Source: Burkholderiales bacterium PBB3
GTDB lineage: Bacteria; Pseudomonadota; Gammaproteobacteria; Burkholderiales; Burkholderiaceae_C
Length of the DNA stretch: 64,000 nucleotides
Direction: 5' to 3'
Assembly: GCA_002256115.1 (NCBI GenBank)
Contig: NKIK01000005.1
Coordinates: 62,001-126,000 of the forward strand
Shown: positions 28,776-39,240 of the stretch, piece by piece
Numbering within the stretch: the stretch's first letter is position 1
How the letters are laid out: every line of letters begins with the position of its first letter
Program-made: the position numbers and the translations under genes
Notes under the pieces: model-generated
Seen by the model: the letters and a program-made list of their open reading frames with translations, nothing else
Told to the model about the DNA's origin: nothing
Database searches by the model: none

Positions 28776-30839
28776 ATGACAGGCAACTCAGCGCTGATAT
28801 TGGCGCTCATCTGCGGCTTAATCGCCGTGGGCTATGGCTTTTGGGCCAGGAGCTGGATTCTTTCCCAAGACGCAGGCAATGCGCGCATGCAGGAGATTGC
28901 AGCCGCCATCCAGACCGGTGCGGCGGCCTACCTTTCCCGGCAGTACAAGACCATCGCCATCGTTGGCGTGGTGCTGGCCATTCTGATCGCGGTATTTCTG
29001 GACGGCCTGAGTGCCGTAGGCTTTGTGGTGGGCGCAGTGCTCTCGGGTGCCTGTGGCTTCATCGGCATGAATGTGTCGGTGCGTGCCAATGTGCGCACCG
29101 CGCAGGCCGCCACTAAGGGCATTGGCCCCGCTTTAGACGTCGCCTTCCGCGGCGGCGCTATCACCGGCATGCTGGTGGTGGGCTTGGGCCTGTTGGGCGT
29201 GACCGGCTTTTACTGGTACCTGGTGCCGGACGGCATGGTGACTACCGCCAAGCTCAATCCCCTGATCGGCTTCGCGTTCGGCTCTTCGCTGATCTCCATC
29301 TTCGCCCGTTTGGGCGGCGGCATTTTCACCAAGGGCGCGGACGTAGGTGCCGATCTGGTGGGCAAGGTCGAAGCTGGCATTCCTGAAGATGACCCGCGCA
29401 ACCCCGCCGTGATTGCCGACAACGTGGGCGACAACGTGGGTGACTGTGCCGGTATGGCAGCCGACCTGTTTGAGACCTATGCGGTGACACTCATCGCTAC
29501 TATGGTTTTAGGAGCACTTCTCGCAAGTGCGGCGGGTGCTACAGCCGTTTTATATCCCCTGGCATTGGGTGCGGTATCGATTGTGGCGTCCATCATTGGC
29601 TGCTTCTTCGTCAAGGCATCGCCTGGCATGAAAAACGTGATGCCAGCCTTGTACAAAGGCCTGGCAATTGCCGGTGTGCTGTCGCTGATTGCGTTTTACT
29701 TCATCACGCAATCCATGTTCCCCGCCGCCATCACGCTGACGGACGGCAAAGTCATCAGTGCCAGCAGCCTGTTTGGCGCTTGCACGGTCGGCTTGGTGCT
29801 GACCGGGGCGCTGGTCTGGATCACGGAGTACTACACCGGCACGCAATACGCCCCGGTGCAGCATATTGCGCAAGCATCAACCACCGGCCACGGCACCAAT
29901 ATCATTGCCGGGCTGGGTGTGTCTATGCGCTCTACGGCCTGGCCTGTGCTGTTTGTCTGCGCCGCCATCTACAGCGCCTTTAGTTTGGGCGGCCTGTACG
30001 GCATTGCCATCGCGGCCACTTCCATGCTCAGCATGGCGGGCATCGTAGTGGCGCTAGATGCCTACGGCCCCATCACCGATAACGCTGGCGGTATTGCCGA
30101 AATGAGCGAGCTGCCAGCCAGCGTGCGCGACATTACTGATCCGCTGGACGCGGTGGGCAACACCACCAAGGCCGTGACCAAGGGCTACGCGATTGGCTCC
30201 GCCGGTCTGGCAGCCCTGGTGCTGTTTGCCGATTACACCCACAAGCTGGATGCATTTGGCAAACACATCACCTTCGATTTGAGCGACCCCATGGTGATCA
30301 TTGGCCTGTTCATTGGCGGCCTCATTCCTTACTTGTTTGGTGCCATGGCGATGGAGGCCGTGGGCCGCGCTGCGGGCTCGGTGGTGGTGGAAGTGCGCCG
30401 CCAGTTCAAGGAGATCAAGGGCATCATGGACGGCACGGGCAAGCCCGAGTACGACACTGCGGTGGACATGCTGACCACGGCGGCCATCAAGGAAATGATG
30501 ATTCCTTCACTGTTGCCCGTGGTTGCGCCCATCGTAGTGGGCTTGGCACTTGGGCCAGCCGCTTTGGGCGGCCTGTTGATGGGCACGATCGTGACCGGCC
30601 TGTTTGTGGCGATCTCGATGTGTACCGGCGGCGGCGCGTGGGACAACGCGAAGAAGTACATCGAAGACGGCCACCACGGTGGCAAGGGCTCCGAGACGCA
30701 CAAGGCCGCGGTGACGGGTGACACCGTAGGCGACCCCTACAAGGACACGGCCGGCCCTGCGATCAACCCGCTGATCAAGATCATCAACATCGTGGCGCTG
30801 CTGATCGTGCCCTTGATGATGAAGATCCACGGCGGTTAA
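28776..30839 (+). CDS. hppA: membrane-bound proton-translocating pyrophosphatase
   Basis: HppA couples pyrophosphate hydrolysis to H+ export. The 687-residue protein has about 16 hydrophobic helices and the catalytic loops [20 protein letters not shown] and [16 protein letters not shown], and near the C-terminus [24 protein letters not shown] carries the Lys that marks K+-independent H+-pumping enzymes; K+-dependent ones have Ala there. The ATG at 28776 with GAGGAG is preferred over an upstream in-frame extension. A terminator follows at 30910. Confidence 0.95.
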   Translation: MTGNSALILALICGLIAVGYGFWARSWILSQDAGNARMQEIAAAIQTGAAAYLSRQYKTIAIVGVVLAILIAVFLDGLSAVGFVVGAVLSGACGFIGMNVSVRANVRTAQAATKGIGPALDVAFRGGAITGMLVVGLGLLGVTGFYWYLVPDGMVTTAKLNPLIGFAFGSSLISIFARLGGGIFTKGADVGADLVGKVEAGIPEDDPRNPAVIADNVGDNVGDCAGMAADLFETYAVTLIATMVLGALLASAAGATAVLYPLALGAVSIVASIIGCFFVKASPGMKNVMPALYKGLAIAGVLSLIAFYFITQSMFPAAITLTDGKVISASSLFGACTVGLVLTGALVWITEYYTGTQYAPVQHIAQASTTGHGTNIIAGLGVSMRSTAWPVLFVCAAIYSAFSLGGLYGIAIAATSMLSMAGIVVALDAYGPITDNAGGIAEMSELPASVRDITDPLDAVGNTTKAVTKGYAIGSAGLAALVLFADYTHKLDAFGKHITFDLSDPMVIIGLFIGGLIPYLFGAMAMEAVGRAAGSVVVEVRRQFKEIKGIMDGTGKPEYDTAVDMLTTAAIKEMMIPSLLPVVAPIVVGLALGPAALGGLLMGTIVTGLFVAISMCTGGGAWDNAKKYIEDGHHGGKGSETHKAAVTGDTVGDPYKDTAGPAINPLIKIINIVALLIVPLMMKIHGG

Positions 30840-30909
30840 GCCCGTCATACCCTTGTAGCCCGCCGCCGGGCCGCCCCGTGCAACGACGGAGCGTGGGGGT
30901 AGCACCACT

Positions 30910-30933
30910 AGCCCGCTTTTAGCGGGCTTTTTT
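30910..30933 (+). terminator. terminator of hppA
   Basis: agcccgct-ttt-agcgggct followed by a run of T, about 70 bases after the hppA stop. Confidence 0.9.
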
Positions 30934-30979
30934 GTGGGCTAGGATATGCTGTTGATTGGAGCAAAAAAGAAGGCCTTCG

Positions 30980-31633
30980 GTGAAAATTCTCGTGATTGAT
31001 GACCATGCGCTAGTCCGTGAGGGGCTCTGCCAGGTATTGAAAGGCTTGGAAGACCAGGTAGAGGTTTTGCAGGCTGGCACGTGCACGCTCGGGTTTGCGA
31101 TTGCGCAAGACCATTCGGATATTGATGTCGTGCTGCTGGACTACCACTTGCCCGACATGACCGGATTGGTGGCTTTGGAAATATTTGGTATGCGCCACCC
31201 CGAGCTGCCCGTCATCATGCTGTCCGGCTCCGCCAATATGCAAATCGTGCGCCACGTTCTGCAGGCGGGTGCCTCGGGCTTTGTCACCAAATCGGGTTTG
31301 AGCGATGAGCTTTTGCTGGCGGTACGGCAAGTGCTGGACGGCGGTGAATACTTGCCGCCAGACTATGTAGAGCCAGCCCCGCTATCGCTTCAAGACGACA
31401 ACAGCCGCAGCGGCCTGACACAAAAGCAGGAGCTGGTGCTGCGTGAGCTGCTGGACGGTCGCTCCAATCGGGAAATAGCGCACACACTCGCGCTCTCAGA
31501 GGAAACGGTCAAAACCCATGTGGCGTCGATATTGCGCCACTTTGACGTGCAAAACCGAACCCAGGCCGTGGTGGCTGCCGCCCGCAGTGGCTACAGCGCC
31601 CGGCCGCATCCAGCAGCGTCAAGCCGACTCTGA
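30980..31633 (+). CDS. NarL/LuxR-family response regulator
   Basis: A 217-residue regulator with a REC domain (phospho-acceptor Asp54 in VVLLDYHLPD, GSANMQIVRHVLQAGASGFVTK) and a C-terminal LuxR helix-turn-helix (LTQKQELVLRELLDGRSN, ETVKTHVASILRHF). I use the GTG at 30980, which has an AAGAAGG site. It converges on, and overlaps by 15 bases, the hybrid kinase gene, making it the probable output of that kinase. Confidence 0.9.
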   Translation: MKILVIDDHALVREGLCQVLKGLEDQVEVLQAGTCTLGFAIAQDHSDIDVVLLDYHLPDMTGLVALEIFGMRHPELPVIMLSGSANMQIVRHVLQAGASGFVTKSGLSDELLLAVRQVLDGGEYLPPDYVEPAPLSLQDDNSRSGLTQKQELVLRELLDGRSNREIAHTLALSEETVKTHVASILRHFDVQNRTQAVVAAARSGYSARPHPAASSRL

Positions 31634-33565
31634 CACTGGGCGCTCTGAGGCCATGGTCAAGCGCCGCAGCAAGCTGCGCAATTTGGCTGGGCGAACCGGT
31701 TTGTGCAGCAGCGGCAGGTTGGCGTCCTTGGCGGCCTGCATCAGGGCGCTGTCGGTATCACCGCTCATGAGCCCGGCCGGCACATCGCGCCCAGCATAGG
31801 CCCTCAAACGCTCAATAGCCAAGAGGCCGTTGTCGCCACTTGAGAGGCGATAGTCGCTGAGAATGACGTCCCAGTCGCCGTGCCGTTCATGCGCGGCCAT
31901 CGCCGCGAGGGCGGTATGGCCGGCATACACCGTGCAACCCCACGACTCTAGTAGCTCGACAACGGCAGTGCGTGCAAAGGCGTCGTCTTCAATCAGCAGC
32001 ACCCGTGTCCCTTGCAGGCTGACGATGGCTGGGGCTTCATGCCCCACCGCCTCGGCGGCAAGTCCCGCCGATTCAGCCCGTGGCAAGCTGATGGAGAAAC
32101 GGCTGCCACGGCCTGGTGCCGATTTCACGCTCAACTGGTGGCCCAGCAAAGTCGCACTGCGTTGCACGATATTGAGCCCCAAACCCAGCCCGTAGGCCCG
32201 GTCTCTGCCGGAGTTTCCAACCTGGTAAAACTCCCTAAAAATATCGGTCTGGTGCTCAAGCGAAATGCCAACTCCGCTGTCCCACACCTCCAGCCTGGCA
32301 ATTTGGCCGTCCGCACTCAAACGGCATGCCACCAAGACACTGCCCAGATCGGTGTAACGCAGCGCGTTGTGCACCAAATTCATCACCATGCGGTGCAAAA
32401 GAACAGCATCGGTCATCACCCAGACCTCTGTTGGGCGGACCTTGAGCCGGAGGCCTTTTTCGGCAGCAAAGGGCTCTAGCGCCTTGGCCACCAGCTCCAA
32501 TACCGCCCCTACGGCCACGGGGCGCAGATTCACCACCACCGCCCCCGCGTCCAGGCGAGATACATCGAGCAAATCATCGAGCAAGTCCTGCATAGCACGC
32601 ACCGACTCATCCACGCGGGCCACCAGTTGCTTGACTGGCCCCTCTAGGGGCAATTGGCTCAGCCGGGCTACAAACATACCGAGGGCATGCGTGGGCTGGC
32701 GCAAGTCGTGGCTGGCCGCGGCCAAAAAGCGCGTTTTGGCACGGGTGGCATCCTCCGCTTCGTTCTTTTTGTCGCGCAGTTCCGCCGTGACATTGGCCAC
32801 CCGCTGCTCCAACTCATCGCGCCCCCAAGCCAACTGGGTCGCCATCTGATTCAAACTCACCTGCAAGTCGTACAGCGGGTCACCGGGTGTTTCCCGGATC
32901 CGGGCCATCAGATCGCCACTGCCCACTTGGCTGATCATGCGCGAGACGCGCAAAATGGGCTGGACGACGCCTTCACCCAATTGAATGGCCAAAAACCCGG
33001 CCATCAACAAGCCCAGCAGGCCCACACCCAGCGCCAATTGCAGCATCTCTTGCTGGCGTTTGTGCAGCCCGTCGCGCGACAACTGCAACACCGCATGTCC
33101 CAATGGGACTGGCTCCGCACTGCCCTCTTCAAATGACTGCCCAAAGCCCTCATCCAGCGGCACCTTTTGAAAGCTCACGTTCTGGATCAGGGTCTCCAAC
33201 TCCAGATCCGATTTCTTGGCACTGGCTGCCGCAGCCAGCAAGGCATCTGCCAGTACCTGATGCGGCGCAGCCCCGGCGGACACCAGCAGCACCCCCCGTG
33301 CATCAAACACCGAGACCGAGCGCACATCCGCCTCGCGCTTGATGCCATTCACCACCAATTGCAGGCTGGCCAGATTTCCCGAGAACAGCCCGTACTCACT
33401 CGACACCGCCAATTGACTCAATAGCAACTTGCCGCGCTGTTGATGCGTTTGGTCCAGTTCACCCAAACGATTGGCCCAAAAAACGCCCACCAGAACCAGC
33501 ACGATTAAAACGATGGGCAGCAAGGTTGCCACCAACATGCGGGACCGAATGGTGGTGAGCATCAT
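31619..33565 (-). CDS. hybrid sensor histidine kinase
   Basis: A 648-residue inner-membrane hybrid kinase. TM1 is about residues 13-31, a periplasmic sensor about 32-180, TM2 about 182-203, HAMP about 203-255, HisKA with His286 in AASHDLRQPTHALG, HATPase_c with NLVHNALRYTD and GLGLGLNIV, and a C-terminal REC domain with Asp in ILSDYRLSSGD (about 578). It is the third gene after the TonB receptor and the binding protein (its start overlaps the binding-protein end by four bases). Phosphorelay to the converging LuxR-type regulator is inferred. Confidence 0.92.
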   Translation of the reverse strand: MMLTTIRSRMLVATLLPIVLIVLVLVGVFWANRLGELDQTHQQRGKLLLSQLAVSSEYGLFSGNLASLQLVVNGIKREADVRSVSVFDARGVLLVSAGAAPHQVLADALLAAAASAKKSDLELETLIQNVSFQKVPLDEGFGQSFEEGSAEPVPLGHAVLQLSRDGLHKRQQEMLQLALGVGLLGLLMAGFLAIQLGEGVVQPILRVSRMISQVGSGDLMARIRETPGDPLYDLQVSLNQMATQLAWGRDELEQRVANVTAELRDKKNEAEDATRAKTRFLAAASHDLRQPTHALGMFVARLSQLPLEGPVKQLVARVDESVRAMQDLLDDLLDVSRLDAGAVVVNLRPVAVGAVLELVAKALEPFAAEKGLRLKVRPTEVWVMTDAVLLHRMVMNLVHNALRYTDLGSVLVACRLSADGQIARLEVWDSGVGISLEHQTDIFREFYQVGNSGRDRAYGLGLGLNIVQRSATLLGHQLSVKSAPGRGSRFSISLPRAESAGLAAEAVGHEAPAIVSLQGTRVLLIEDDAFARTAVVELLESWGCTVYAGHTALAAMAAHERHGDWDVILSDYRLSSGDNGLLAIERLRAYAGRDVPAGLMSGDTDSALMQAAKDANLPLLHKPVRPAKLRSLLRRLTMASERPVSESA

Positions 33566-34497
33566 GGCCGCCTCGCAGTGGCCTGCAGTCGCTCGGTGAG
33601 GGTTTTGGCATCGATCTTCAGCCCCAAAGAGCGCGCCACATGTTCGTTGACACTGATCTCAAATTCAATCGGGTATTGCGGCGCGGGTAGCGCCGCGCCC
33701 TGAAGGACCTGGCGCGCCATACCTGCAGCCTGCATGGCAATTTGCTGGGGCGTTGCATAAATAGCAAGCAGGGCACCCGCTTTGACATAGGCCGGAGAAA
33801 AAGCCAGCATGGGAATACCAGCGCGGTAGGTCGTCAACAAAATGTTGGCAATGGTTGAGCTACTGTAGACCACAGGGTCCGCCACGGCCAACAACACGTC
33901 AGCCTCTTCCAACACCGCTTTCAGGCCGCCAAACAAGGCCCCAGAATCTGCCACCAAACTACTTTCCAGAGCCAAGCCCCGCGCTTGCAATGCCTGGGCC
34001 AAGCTGCTTTGTGAGGCTACCGAGTCTGGCCCCCACAGCACGCCCACGCGCTTGGCATCAGGCAAAGCCAAACGCAATAGCTCCACGCGGCGATTGAACG
34101 CTTGGTCTAAATAGACCGCAGAGACACTGCCTGCGGGGCGTCGACTGTGCTCGCGGACCAAGCGCTCGAAACCGCTTTTGGGCAACAAAGCCGCCACAAC
34201 CGGTGTGCGGGATTCCAACGCCAGCACCCGCCGCAGGGCCTCAGAGCCCACTGTCACAAACACTTTGACCTGGAGCGCTGCAGAGTCACCCGCAGGTAAC
34301 TCTGCAGCCGTGAGTTGAACGATTTCACCAGGTGCCAGCCCCGTGCGCTCCAGGTCTGCAGCCACCGCCTTGGCGATATCCAGATAGCCAGCGGAGCGCT
34401 CACTCAAAACCAGAGCAACGCTCGCGCCGTACGCACTGCCCCAGCTCGCAAGCCAGAGCGCAAGTATCAGAAGTCTGGAGAACGAAAAGTACTGCAA
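33562..34497 (-). CDS. ABC-type substrate-binding protein (PF04392-like)
   Basis: A 311-residue exported protein with a signal peptide (SFSRLLILALWLASWGSAYG, to about residue 25) and the type 1 periplasmic binding fold of the ABC_sub_bind family (VFVTVGSEALRRVLAL, AVYLDQAFNRRVELL, KRVGVLWGPDS). No permease or ATPase is nearby, so it is more likely a signal-relaying binding protein for the adjoining hybrid kinase than a transport component. It lies 9 bases after the TonB receptor stop. Confidence 0.85.
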   Translation of the reverse strand: MQYFSFSRLLILALWLASWGSAYGASVALVLSERSAGYLDIAKAVAADLERTGLAPGEIVQLTAAELPAGDSAALQVKVFVTVGSEALRRVLALESRTPVVAALLPKSGFERLVREHSRRPAGSVSAVYLDQAFNRRVELLRLALPDAKRVGVLWGPDSVASQSSLAQALQARGLALESSLVADSGALFGGLKAVLEEADVLLAVADPVVYSSSTIANILLTTYRAGIPMLAFSPAYVKAGALLAIYATPQQIAMQAAGMARQVLQGAALPAPQYPIEFEISVNEHVARSLGLKIDAKTLTERLQATARRP

Positions 34498-34506
34498 GCG
34501 GCGACC

Positions 34507-36486
34507 TTAAAAACCCAGGCGCAACCCAATATTGGCGCGTTGATCAAAGTAAAACTTGCGATCGCCATCACGCGAGGAAGGCCCCAGGTTTTGCACTGTG
34601 ACTGCTAATTCCGCCCGCGTGCCTGCCCAGCGGAAGCTGCGCGCCAAACGCACATCCGTGCGCTCCAGCACGTAGCGGTCACCATCATCCGACGACATCA
34701 GGGCAATGCTGTCGCTGAGGTTGTAGCCCAGTGAAAGATCCCAGCCCGGCGCAATCGTGTGCACCACCGACAACGAAGCCGCGCGGGGCGCAACCCCGCC
34801 CTCCGTGCGGTAGGTGCGAATCGGGTCTATGGAGTTACTCACATCAATTTGCGTCCAGGTTTGGGACCACATCACCCGCGTCGCGGCAAAGGGTTGAAAG
34901 CCCACTTGGTACTCCAAGCCACGGATGGTGGACGCTTCCGTGTTGCGATAAATTTCTGGCAAATCTGGCGGGTCAGAACGGTTGTTTGCAACCCCGTTGC
35001 TGATCTCCTCATGAAAAGCACGCACATCGGCGGTGAATGCCATGTAGGGCAGCTTGGCGTAGTAGCCCAGTTCGCGCACCAAAACCCGCTCAGCGCCTAG
35101 TTTTCCATCGTTCACCACCCATACCAGGGGGTGCTTGCCATTGATGTCGTAATACTTGCGATCCGCGTATTTTTCATACGCACTCGGTGGCCTGCCCGCC
35201 ACCGACACACCGGCACGCAGGGTCTGCCCTTCCGCAACATGCCAATTGACCATGACACGCGGCGACAGGGAATCACTACCGTCTGAAATACGTTCGGCCA
35301 TCGCGCCCGCATTCAAAATCCAGTCGGGTGCAAAGCGCCATTCCAGATTGCCAAACAGGCGAAAGAAGCTGGTGACCACCCCGCCGGCGGTATCGAAACT
35401 GGAACGCGATGTCAGGGCTTCATTGCGCAACTCTGCGCCCACCACATAGCGCGTGGTGGCGCTGCTGCGGGCGGTGTATTGCAAAGACAGCGCATCGTTC
35501 TTCTCCTGGCCACTGAAGTCGATAGCGATGTTGGCATAGGGGAAGCCAAACAACTCGTCATAGGCCGTCGTCTGCAGGGGAAAGGCATCACGAAACGTAT
35601 GTTCGGTGCGCGAGACGCTAACCGCCAAATCACGATCCTCATCCAGCGTCTTGTGCCAATCGAGCTGCACAAACTGCGATCCCAAGAATCGCTCACGGGC
35701 ATTGTTGCCCGCATCGCCCGGTGTTCCCCGCCCGGCATTGATTTCAAGCCAGCCCACGCGCGCGGCCAACTCACTGCTGCCATCCAATTCAAAGCGAGAT
35801 GAGGCGTTGAATCGGGACACCTGGTTCTTTCCAAAGGCATTGCGCAGACCGTCATCGCCGCGCACATCGGCGCTCAAACGGAAAGAAGTCGCATTGCTGC
35901 CCCAACCCAAGCGCAGGCCCGCATCGCGGACCTTGTTTTCGCCCACGCTCAAGGTCGCGGCAGCGCCCATGGTTTCGCGCACATCCCTGGACACAATATT
36001 CACTACACCCAAAAAAGCCCTTGCGCCATAGGCTGCTGAATTTGAACCCCGCAGCACCTCTATGCGCTCTATGTCCTCCAGTGCCAGGGTTTGCCACCCC
36101 AGCCCAGCGGAGCCCTGCAGGTGACCGGCATAGACCGAACGTCCATCGACCAGCACCTGGATGCGATTGGCCCACTCATCGCTGCGCCCATGGTAGGTGG
36201 CCATGGGGGCCTCGGTCTCAAAAGACGTGGTGGTTTGAAAACCCGGCACCAGGCGCAGCAGATCAGCCACATCGCGCGCGCCGGATTGGCGGATGAATTG
36301 CCGATCCAGAATGGTGACTGCGCCCGGTGTTTCGTCCAGGCGCTGTGCCAGCCGCGACACCGACAACACAATCGGCATCTCGCCCAAAAAATCTTTCTCG
36401 GTCGTGCCCGACGTGTCCACCCCCACCTGCGCGGAAGCTGCAGACACGATGGAGCAAAGAAAAGGAATCCATACTGCGTGTTTCAT
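34507..36486 (-). CDS. TonB-dependent outer membrane receptor
   Basis: A 659-residue outer-membrane receptor. The signal peptide ends near VSAASA; the plug domain spans about residues 40-160 (SRLAQRLDETPGAVTILDRQ, ARDVADLLRLVPGFQTTTSF, IERIEVLRGSNSAAYGARAF) and a 22-strand barrel follows to a terminal LRLGF. I use the ATG at 36486 with a GGAG site rather than an upstream TTG. It leads the operon with the binding protein and hybrid kinase. Ligand unknown. Confidence 0.92.
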   Translation of the reverse strand: MKHAVWIPFLCSIVSAASAQVGVDTSGTTEKDFLGEMPIVLSVSRLAQRLDETPGAVTILDRQFIRQSGARDVADLLRLVPGFQTTTSFETEAPMATYHGRSDEWANRIQVLVDGRSVYAGHLQGSAGLGWQTLALEDIERIEVLRGSNSAAYGARAFLGVVNIVSRDVRETMGAAATLSVGENKVRDAGLRLGWGSNATSFRLSADVRGDDGLRNAFGKNQVSRFNASSRFELDGSSELAARVGWLEINAGRGTPGDAGNNARERFLGSQFVQLDWHKTLDEDRDLAVSVSRTEHTFRDAFPLQTTAYDELFGFPYANIAIDFSGQEKNDALSLQYTARSSATTRYVVGAELRNEALTSRSSFDTAGGVVTSFFRLFGNLEWRFAPDWILNAGAMAERISDGSDSLSPRVMVNWHVAEGQTLRAGVSVAGRPPSAYEKYADRKYYDINGKHPLVWVVNDGKLGAERVLVRELGYYAKLPYMAFTADVRAFHEEISNGVANNRSDPPDLPEIYRNTEASTIRGLEYQVGFQPFAATRVMWSQTWTQIDVSNSIDPIRTYRTEGGVAPRAASLSVVHTIAPGWDLSLGYNLSDSIALMSSDDGDRYVLERTDVRLARSFRWAGTRAELAVTVQNLGPSSRDGDRKFYFDQRANIGLRLGF

Positions 36487-36584
36487 GGGCAAAGCTCCAA
36501 CCCTCAGGTTTTGATTTTTATAACCACGCCTGATTTTGCATCGGTATTGCCTGCAAATTTGTGCCGGTCAGTGGACAATGCCGA

Positions 36585-37745
36585 ATGGCTTCCATTATTC
36601 CCATCCGAGTTGTTCCCGCGCAGGGTATGCGCGCACCGCACGACGACGCCCCAGCGCACCCCGGCTTGCCCGAAAGTTACACACCACCTAACGGCCTGCT
36701 ACTGGACGCGCGGCACCGGCCTTTGCGCGATTTGCGCATCAGCGTGACCGACCGCTGCAACTTCCGCTGCAGCTACTGCATGCCCAAAGGCGTATTTGGC
36801 AAAGACTACCCCTACTTGCCGCATGCCTCCATCCTGAGCTTTGAAGAGATCACGCGCGTGGCCACACAGTTTGTGCGCCATGGTGTGCAAAAAATCCGGC
36901 TCACGGGCGGCGAACCCCTGCTGCGCAAAAATATCGAGTTGCTGATAGCGCAATTGGCTGCGCTGCGCACGCCAGATGGAAAAGCGGTTGATCTGACGCT
37001 GACAACCAACGGGTCTTTATTGGCGCGAAAAGCCCGCAGCCTGAAAGATGCCGGCTTACAACGCGTCACCATCAGCCTGGATGGCTTGGACGACACGGTT
37101 TTTCGGGCCATGAACGACGTGGATTTTCCGGTGGCAGATGTGCTCCACGGCATTGAAGCTGCACAGGCCGCCGGTCTCAGTTCCATCAAGGTCAATATGG
37201 TGGTCAAGCGCGGCACCAATGACCAGGAAATCATCCCCATGGCACGCTACTTCAGGGGCACTGGCATCACCCTGCGCTTCATTGAGTACATGGATGTGGG
37301 GGCCACCAACGGCTGGCGCATGGATGAAGTCCTTCCATCCTCCGAACTGCTGCAACGTCTGCAATCCGAGTTCACGCTGCTGCCCCTGGCCTCCAATACC
37401 CGCGGTGAGACCGCCCAGCGCTGGGGCTATGCCAACGCCTCAGGCCAACACGATGCCGCCCTGGGCGAAATTGGATTGATCAGCAGCGTGAGCCATGCCT
37501 TTTGCGGCGAGTGCAACCGCGCGCGTTTGTCTACCGAAGGCCAGCTGTTCACCTGCCTGTTTGCCAGCAGCGGCCATGATTTACGCCAGCTGGTGCGCGG
37601 CAACCCAGACGATACGGCTTTGGCCGCAACCATTGGGCGTATCTGGAACCAGCGCCAAGATCGCTACTCCGAATTGCGGGCGGCCTTGCCCGCCGATACC
37701 GGCAGCGGCCAGCGTCGCATTGAAATGAGCTACATCGGCGGCTAA
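36585..37745 (+). CDS. moaA: GTP 3',8-cyclase MoaA
   Basis: Radical-SAM enzyme for the first step of molybdenum cofactor synthesis. The 386 residues have the N-terminal cluster [16 protein letters not shown], and the C-terminal cluster [13 protein letters not shown]...TCLF, ending in Gly-Gly as the family requires. An N-terminal extension of about 50 residues (Pro/Ala/His-rich) precedes the core. No other mo-cofactor genes are in the window. It is divergent from the TonB receptor. Confidence 0.95.
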   Translation: MASIIPIRVVPAQGMRAPHDDAPAHPGLPESYTPPNGLLLDARHRPLRDLRISVTDRCNFRCSYCMPKGVFGKDYPYLPHASILSFEEITRVATQFVRHGVQKIRLTGGEPLLRKNIELLIAQLAALRTPDGKAVDLTLTTNGSLLARKARSLKDAGLQRVTISLDGLDDTVFRAMNDVDFPVADVLHGIEAAQAAGLSSIKVNMVVKRGTNDQEIIPMARYFRGTGITLRFIEYMDVGATNGWRMDEVLPSSELLQRLQSEFTLLPLASNTRGETAQRWGYANASGQHDAALGEIGLISSVSHAFCGECNRARLSTEGQLFTCLFASSGHDLRQLVRGNPDDTALAATIGRIWNQRQDRYSELRAALPADTGSGQRRIEMSYIGG

Positions 37746-37758
37746 AGGACTGAGCGAC

Positions 37759-38235
37759 TCAGCCGCCACGCAGGGCTTTTTCAACGCCCTGGTTGGCCAA
37801 TGCATCGGCCCGCTCATTCCCAGGGTCACCGGCGTGCCCTTTGACCCAGCGCCAATCAATGGTGTGCACTTTGGCGGATACCAACTGGTCCAGTTGTTGC
37901 CACAGGTCCACGTTTTTCACGGGCTGTTTGGCGGCCGTTTTCCAGCCCTTGGCTTTCCAGCCGGGTAGCCATTCCGTAATGCCCTTGAGCACATACTGGC
38001 TGTCCAAATGCAGGGTCACCGTGCACGGGCGCTTCAGGGCCTGAAGTGCCTGGATCACGGCCATCATCTCCATGCGGTTGTTGGTGGTGACCAACTCTCC
38101 GCCGCACAGCTCTTTTTCAGAACCGTCTGCCGAGCGCAGCAACACGCCCCAACCGCCGGGGCCGGGGTTGCCTTTGCAGGCACCGTCTGTGTAAATAACA
38201 ACTTTGTTAACAACTGGATTGACGACTTGATTCAA
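37759..38235 (-). CDS. rnhA: ribonuclease HI
   Basis: Removes RNA from RNA-DNA hybrids. The 158-residue protein keeps all four acidic catalytic residues: Asp in [14 protein letters not shown], Glu in NNRMEMMAV, Asp in LDSQYVLKG and Asp in [10 protein letters not shown]. The start is uncertain: TTG at 38235 (with AGGGG upstream) gives the family length, while a GTG at 38259 adds eight residues and overlaps the upstream gene. Convergent with moaA. Confidence 0.94.
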   Translation of the reverse strand: MNQVVNPVVNKVVIYTDGACKGNPGPGGWGVLLRSADGSEKELCGGELVTTNNRMEMMAVIQALQALKRPCTVTLHLDSQYVLKGITEWLPGWKAKGWKTAAKQPVKNVDLWQQLDQLVSAKVHTIDWRWVKGHAGDPGNERADALANQGVEKALRGG

Positions 38236-38245
38236 GATACTGCCC

Positions 38246-39040
38246 CTACGGGGTCTCACGGTTGAAGGATTCAGAATGCTTTTCGACCCGGTTGGCCACG
38301 GACACCGGGCTGCGGGTTGGCACGGGTACGGCTTTCCAGGGAGGGCCCAGCAAACGCATGCCCCGCACCCGCTTTACCGCCACCAAGAAGTAGGCCGAAC
38401 CAAAAACGGGCCACCAGCGCGCGCCCAGGCGGTCCATCCAGGCCCAGCGCTGCAGCCAGCCCGCGTGGCTGACGCTGGGCCGGTAGCAACCAAAGCGGAC
38501 CACCTCCACCTCAAAGCCCAACAAATTCAGCCAGTCGCGCAGGCGCCGGATGCCAATAAACTCGCCCGCCGCAGGCAAATACAAACTGCCCCAGCCCAAG
38601 CGGCGCAGCAGATGCCCACGCCACTGCCGCAGGCCCCACAAACTCCAGGGGTTGAAGCCACACACCACCACACGCCCTTCGGCAACCAGCGTGCGCTCTA
38701 CTTCGCGCAGCGTGGCATGCGGGTCATCGCTCAGTTCCAGCGTATGGGGCAAAAGCACCAAATCCAGGCTCTGTGCCGGAAACGGCAGAGCCGCAAAATG
38801 CGTACAAAAATCGGGTGTCTGATCGGTGGCCTCACCGGGCTTGCGCCACTGCTCCGTGGCCAGCCAACGGTGTGGCATGCGGTTGTTCTGCAGCCCCGCC
38901 AGCTCGAGGATGCCCAGTTGCAAGGCGTGGTAGCCAAACATATCGGCCACTGCGGCGTCCACGTGCTCGCGTTCCCAGGCCAGCACGTATTGACCCGGCG
39001 GTGTTTGCAGCCAAGCCTGTAAATCAACAAGGGAATTCAT
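38246..39040 (-). CDS. SAM-dependent methyltransferase (YafS-like)
   Basis: A 264-residue class I methyltransferase-like protein. Recognisable are [21 protein letters not shown] followed by [20 protein letters not shown], matching motifs of the ubiE/YafS type. It lies between gloB and rnhA, the same order as yafS in E. coli, which supports orthology. Substrate unknown. I start at the ATG giving [12 protein letters not shown]. Confidence 0.85.
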   Translation of the reverse strand: MNSLVDLQAWLQTPPGQYVLAWEREHVDAAVADMFGYHALQLGILELAGLQNNRMPHRWLATEQWRKPGEATDQTPDFCTHFAALPFPAQSLDLVLLPHTLELSDDPHATLREVERTLVAEGRVVVCGFNPWSLWGLRQWRGHLLRRLGWGSLYLPAAGEFIGIRRLRDWLNLLGFEVEVVRFGCYRPSVSHAGWLQRWAWMDRLGARWWPVFGSAYFLVAVKRVRGMRLLGPPWKAVPVPTRSPVSVANRVEKHSESFNRETP

Positions 39041-39180
39041 GCGCGACACGGAACAAGTGCAATGCAAACGGGATCACACACTGGCTGGTTTTTCATTGCC
39101 GCAAAGGATACCGCTGATCTCAGCCCCTGCGCAGTACACCCTACTTTCGCCGGGAAATTATGGGTGTTTTCGGGGTTCTA

Positions 39181-39222
39181 GCCCATGGATAGTGCGGGAG
39201 CAGCTCCTTTTTTTGTAGCAAA
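39181..39222 (-). repeat. dispersed repeat family A, copy upstream of gloB
   Basis: Core ggatagtgcgggagcagct at 39187-39205, followed by a T-run and gtagca. It lies immediately before a TATAAT (39225-39230) and so may shape the gloB promoter. Confidence 0.85.
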
Positions 39223-39224
39223 CC

Positions 39225-39230
39225 TATAAT
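39225..39230 (+). promoter_or_regulatory. candidate -10 box of gloB
   Basis: A perfect TATAAT 10 bases before the gloB ATG. A transcript from it would have almost no leader. The -35 position falls in the family A repeat, with no good match to TTGACA. Confidence 0.4.
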
Positions 39231-39240
39231 TTGCCCGCCC

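Noticed and set aside
29487-29545. AT-leaning segment in hppA ([19 protein letters not shown]) that resembles the dispersed repeats
   Set aside because: The protein aligns with the normal HppA helix without an insertion, so it is native sequence, not a repeat copy.
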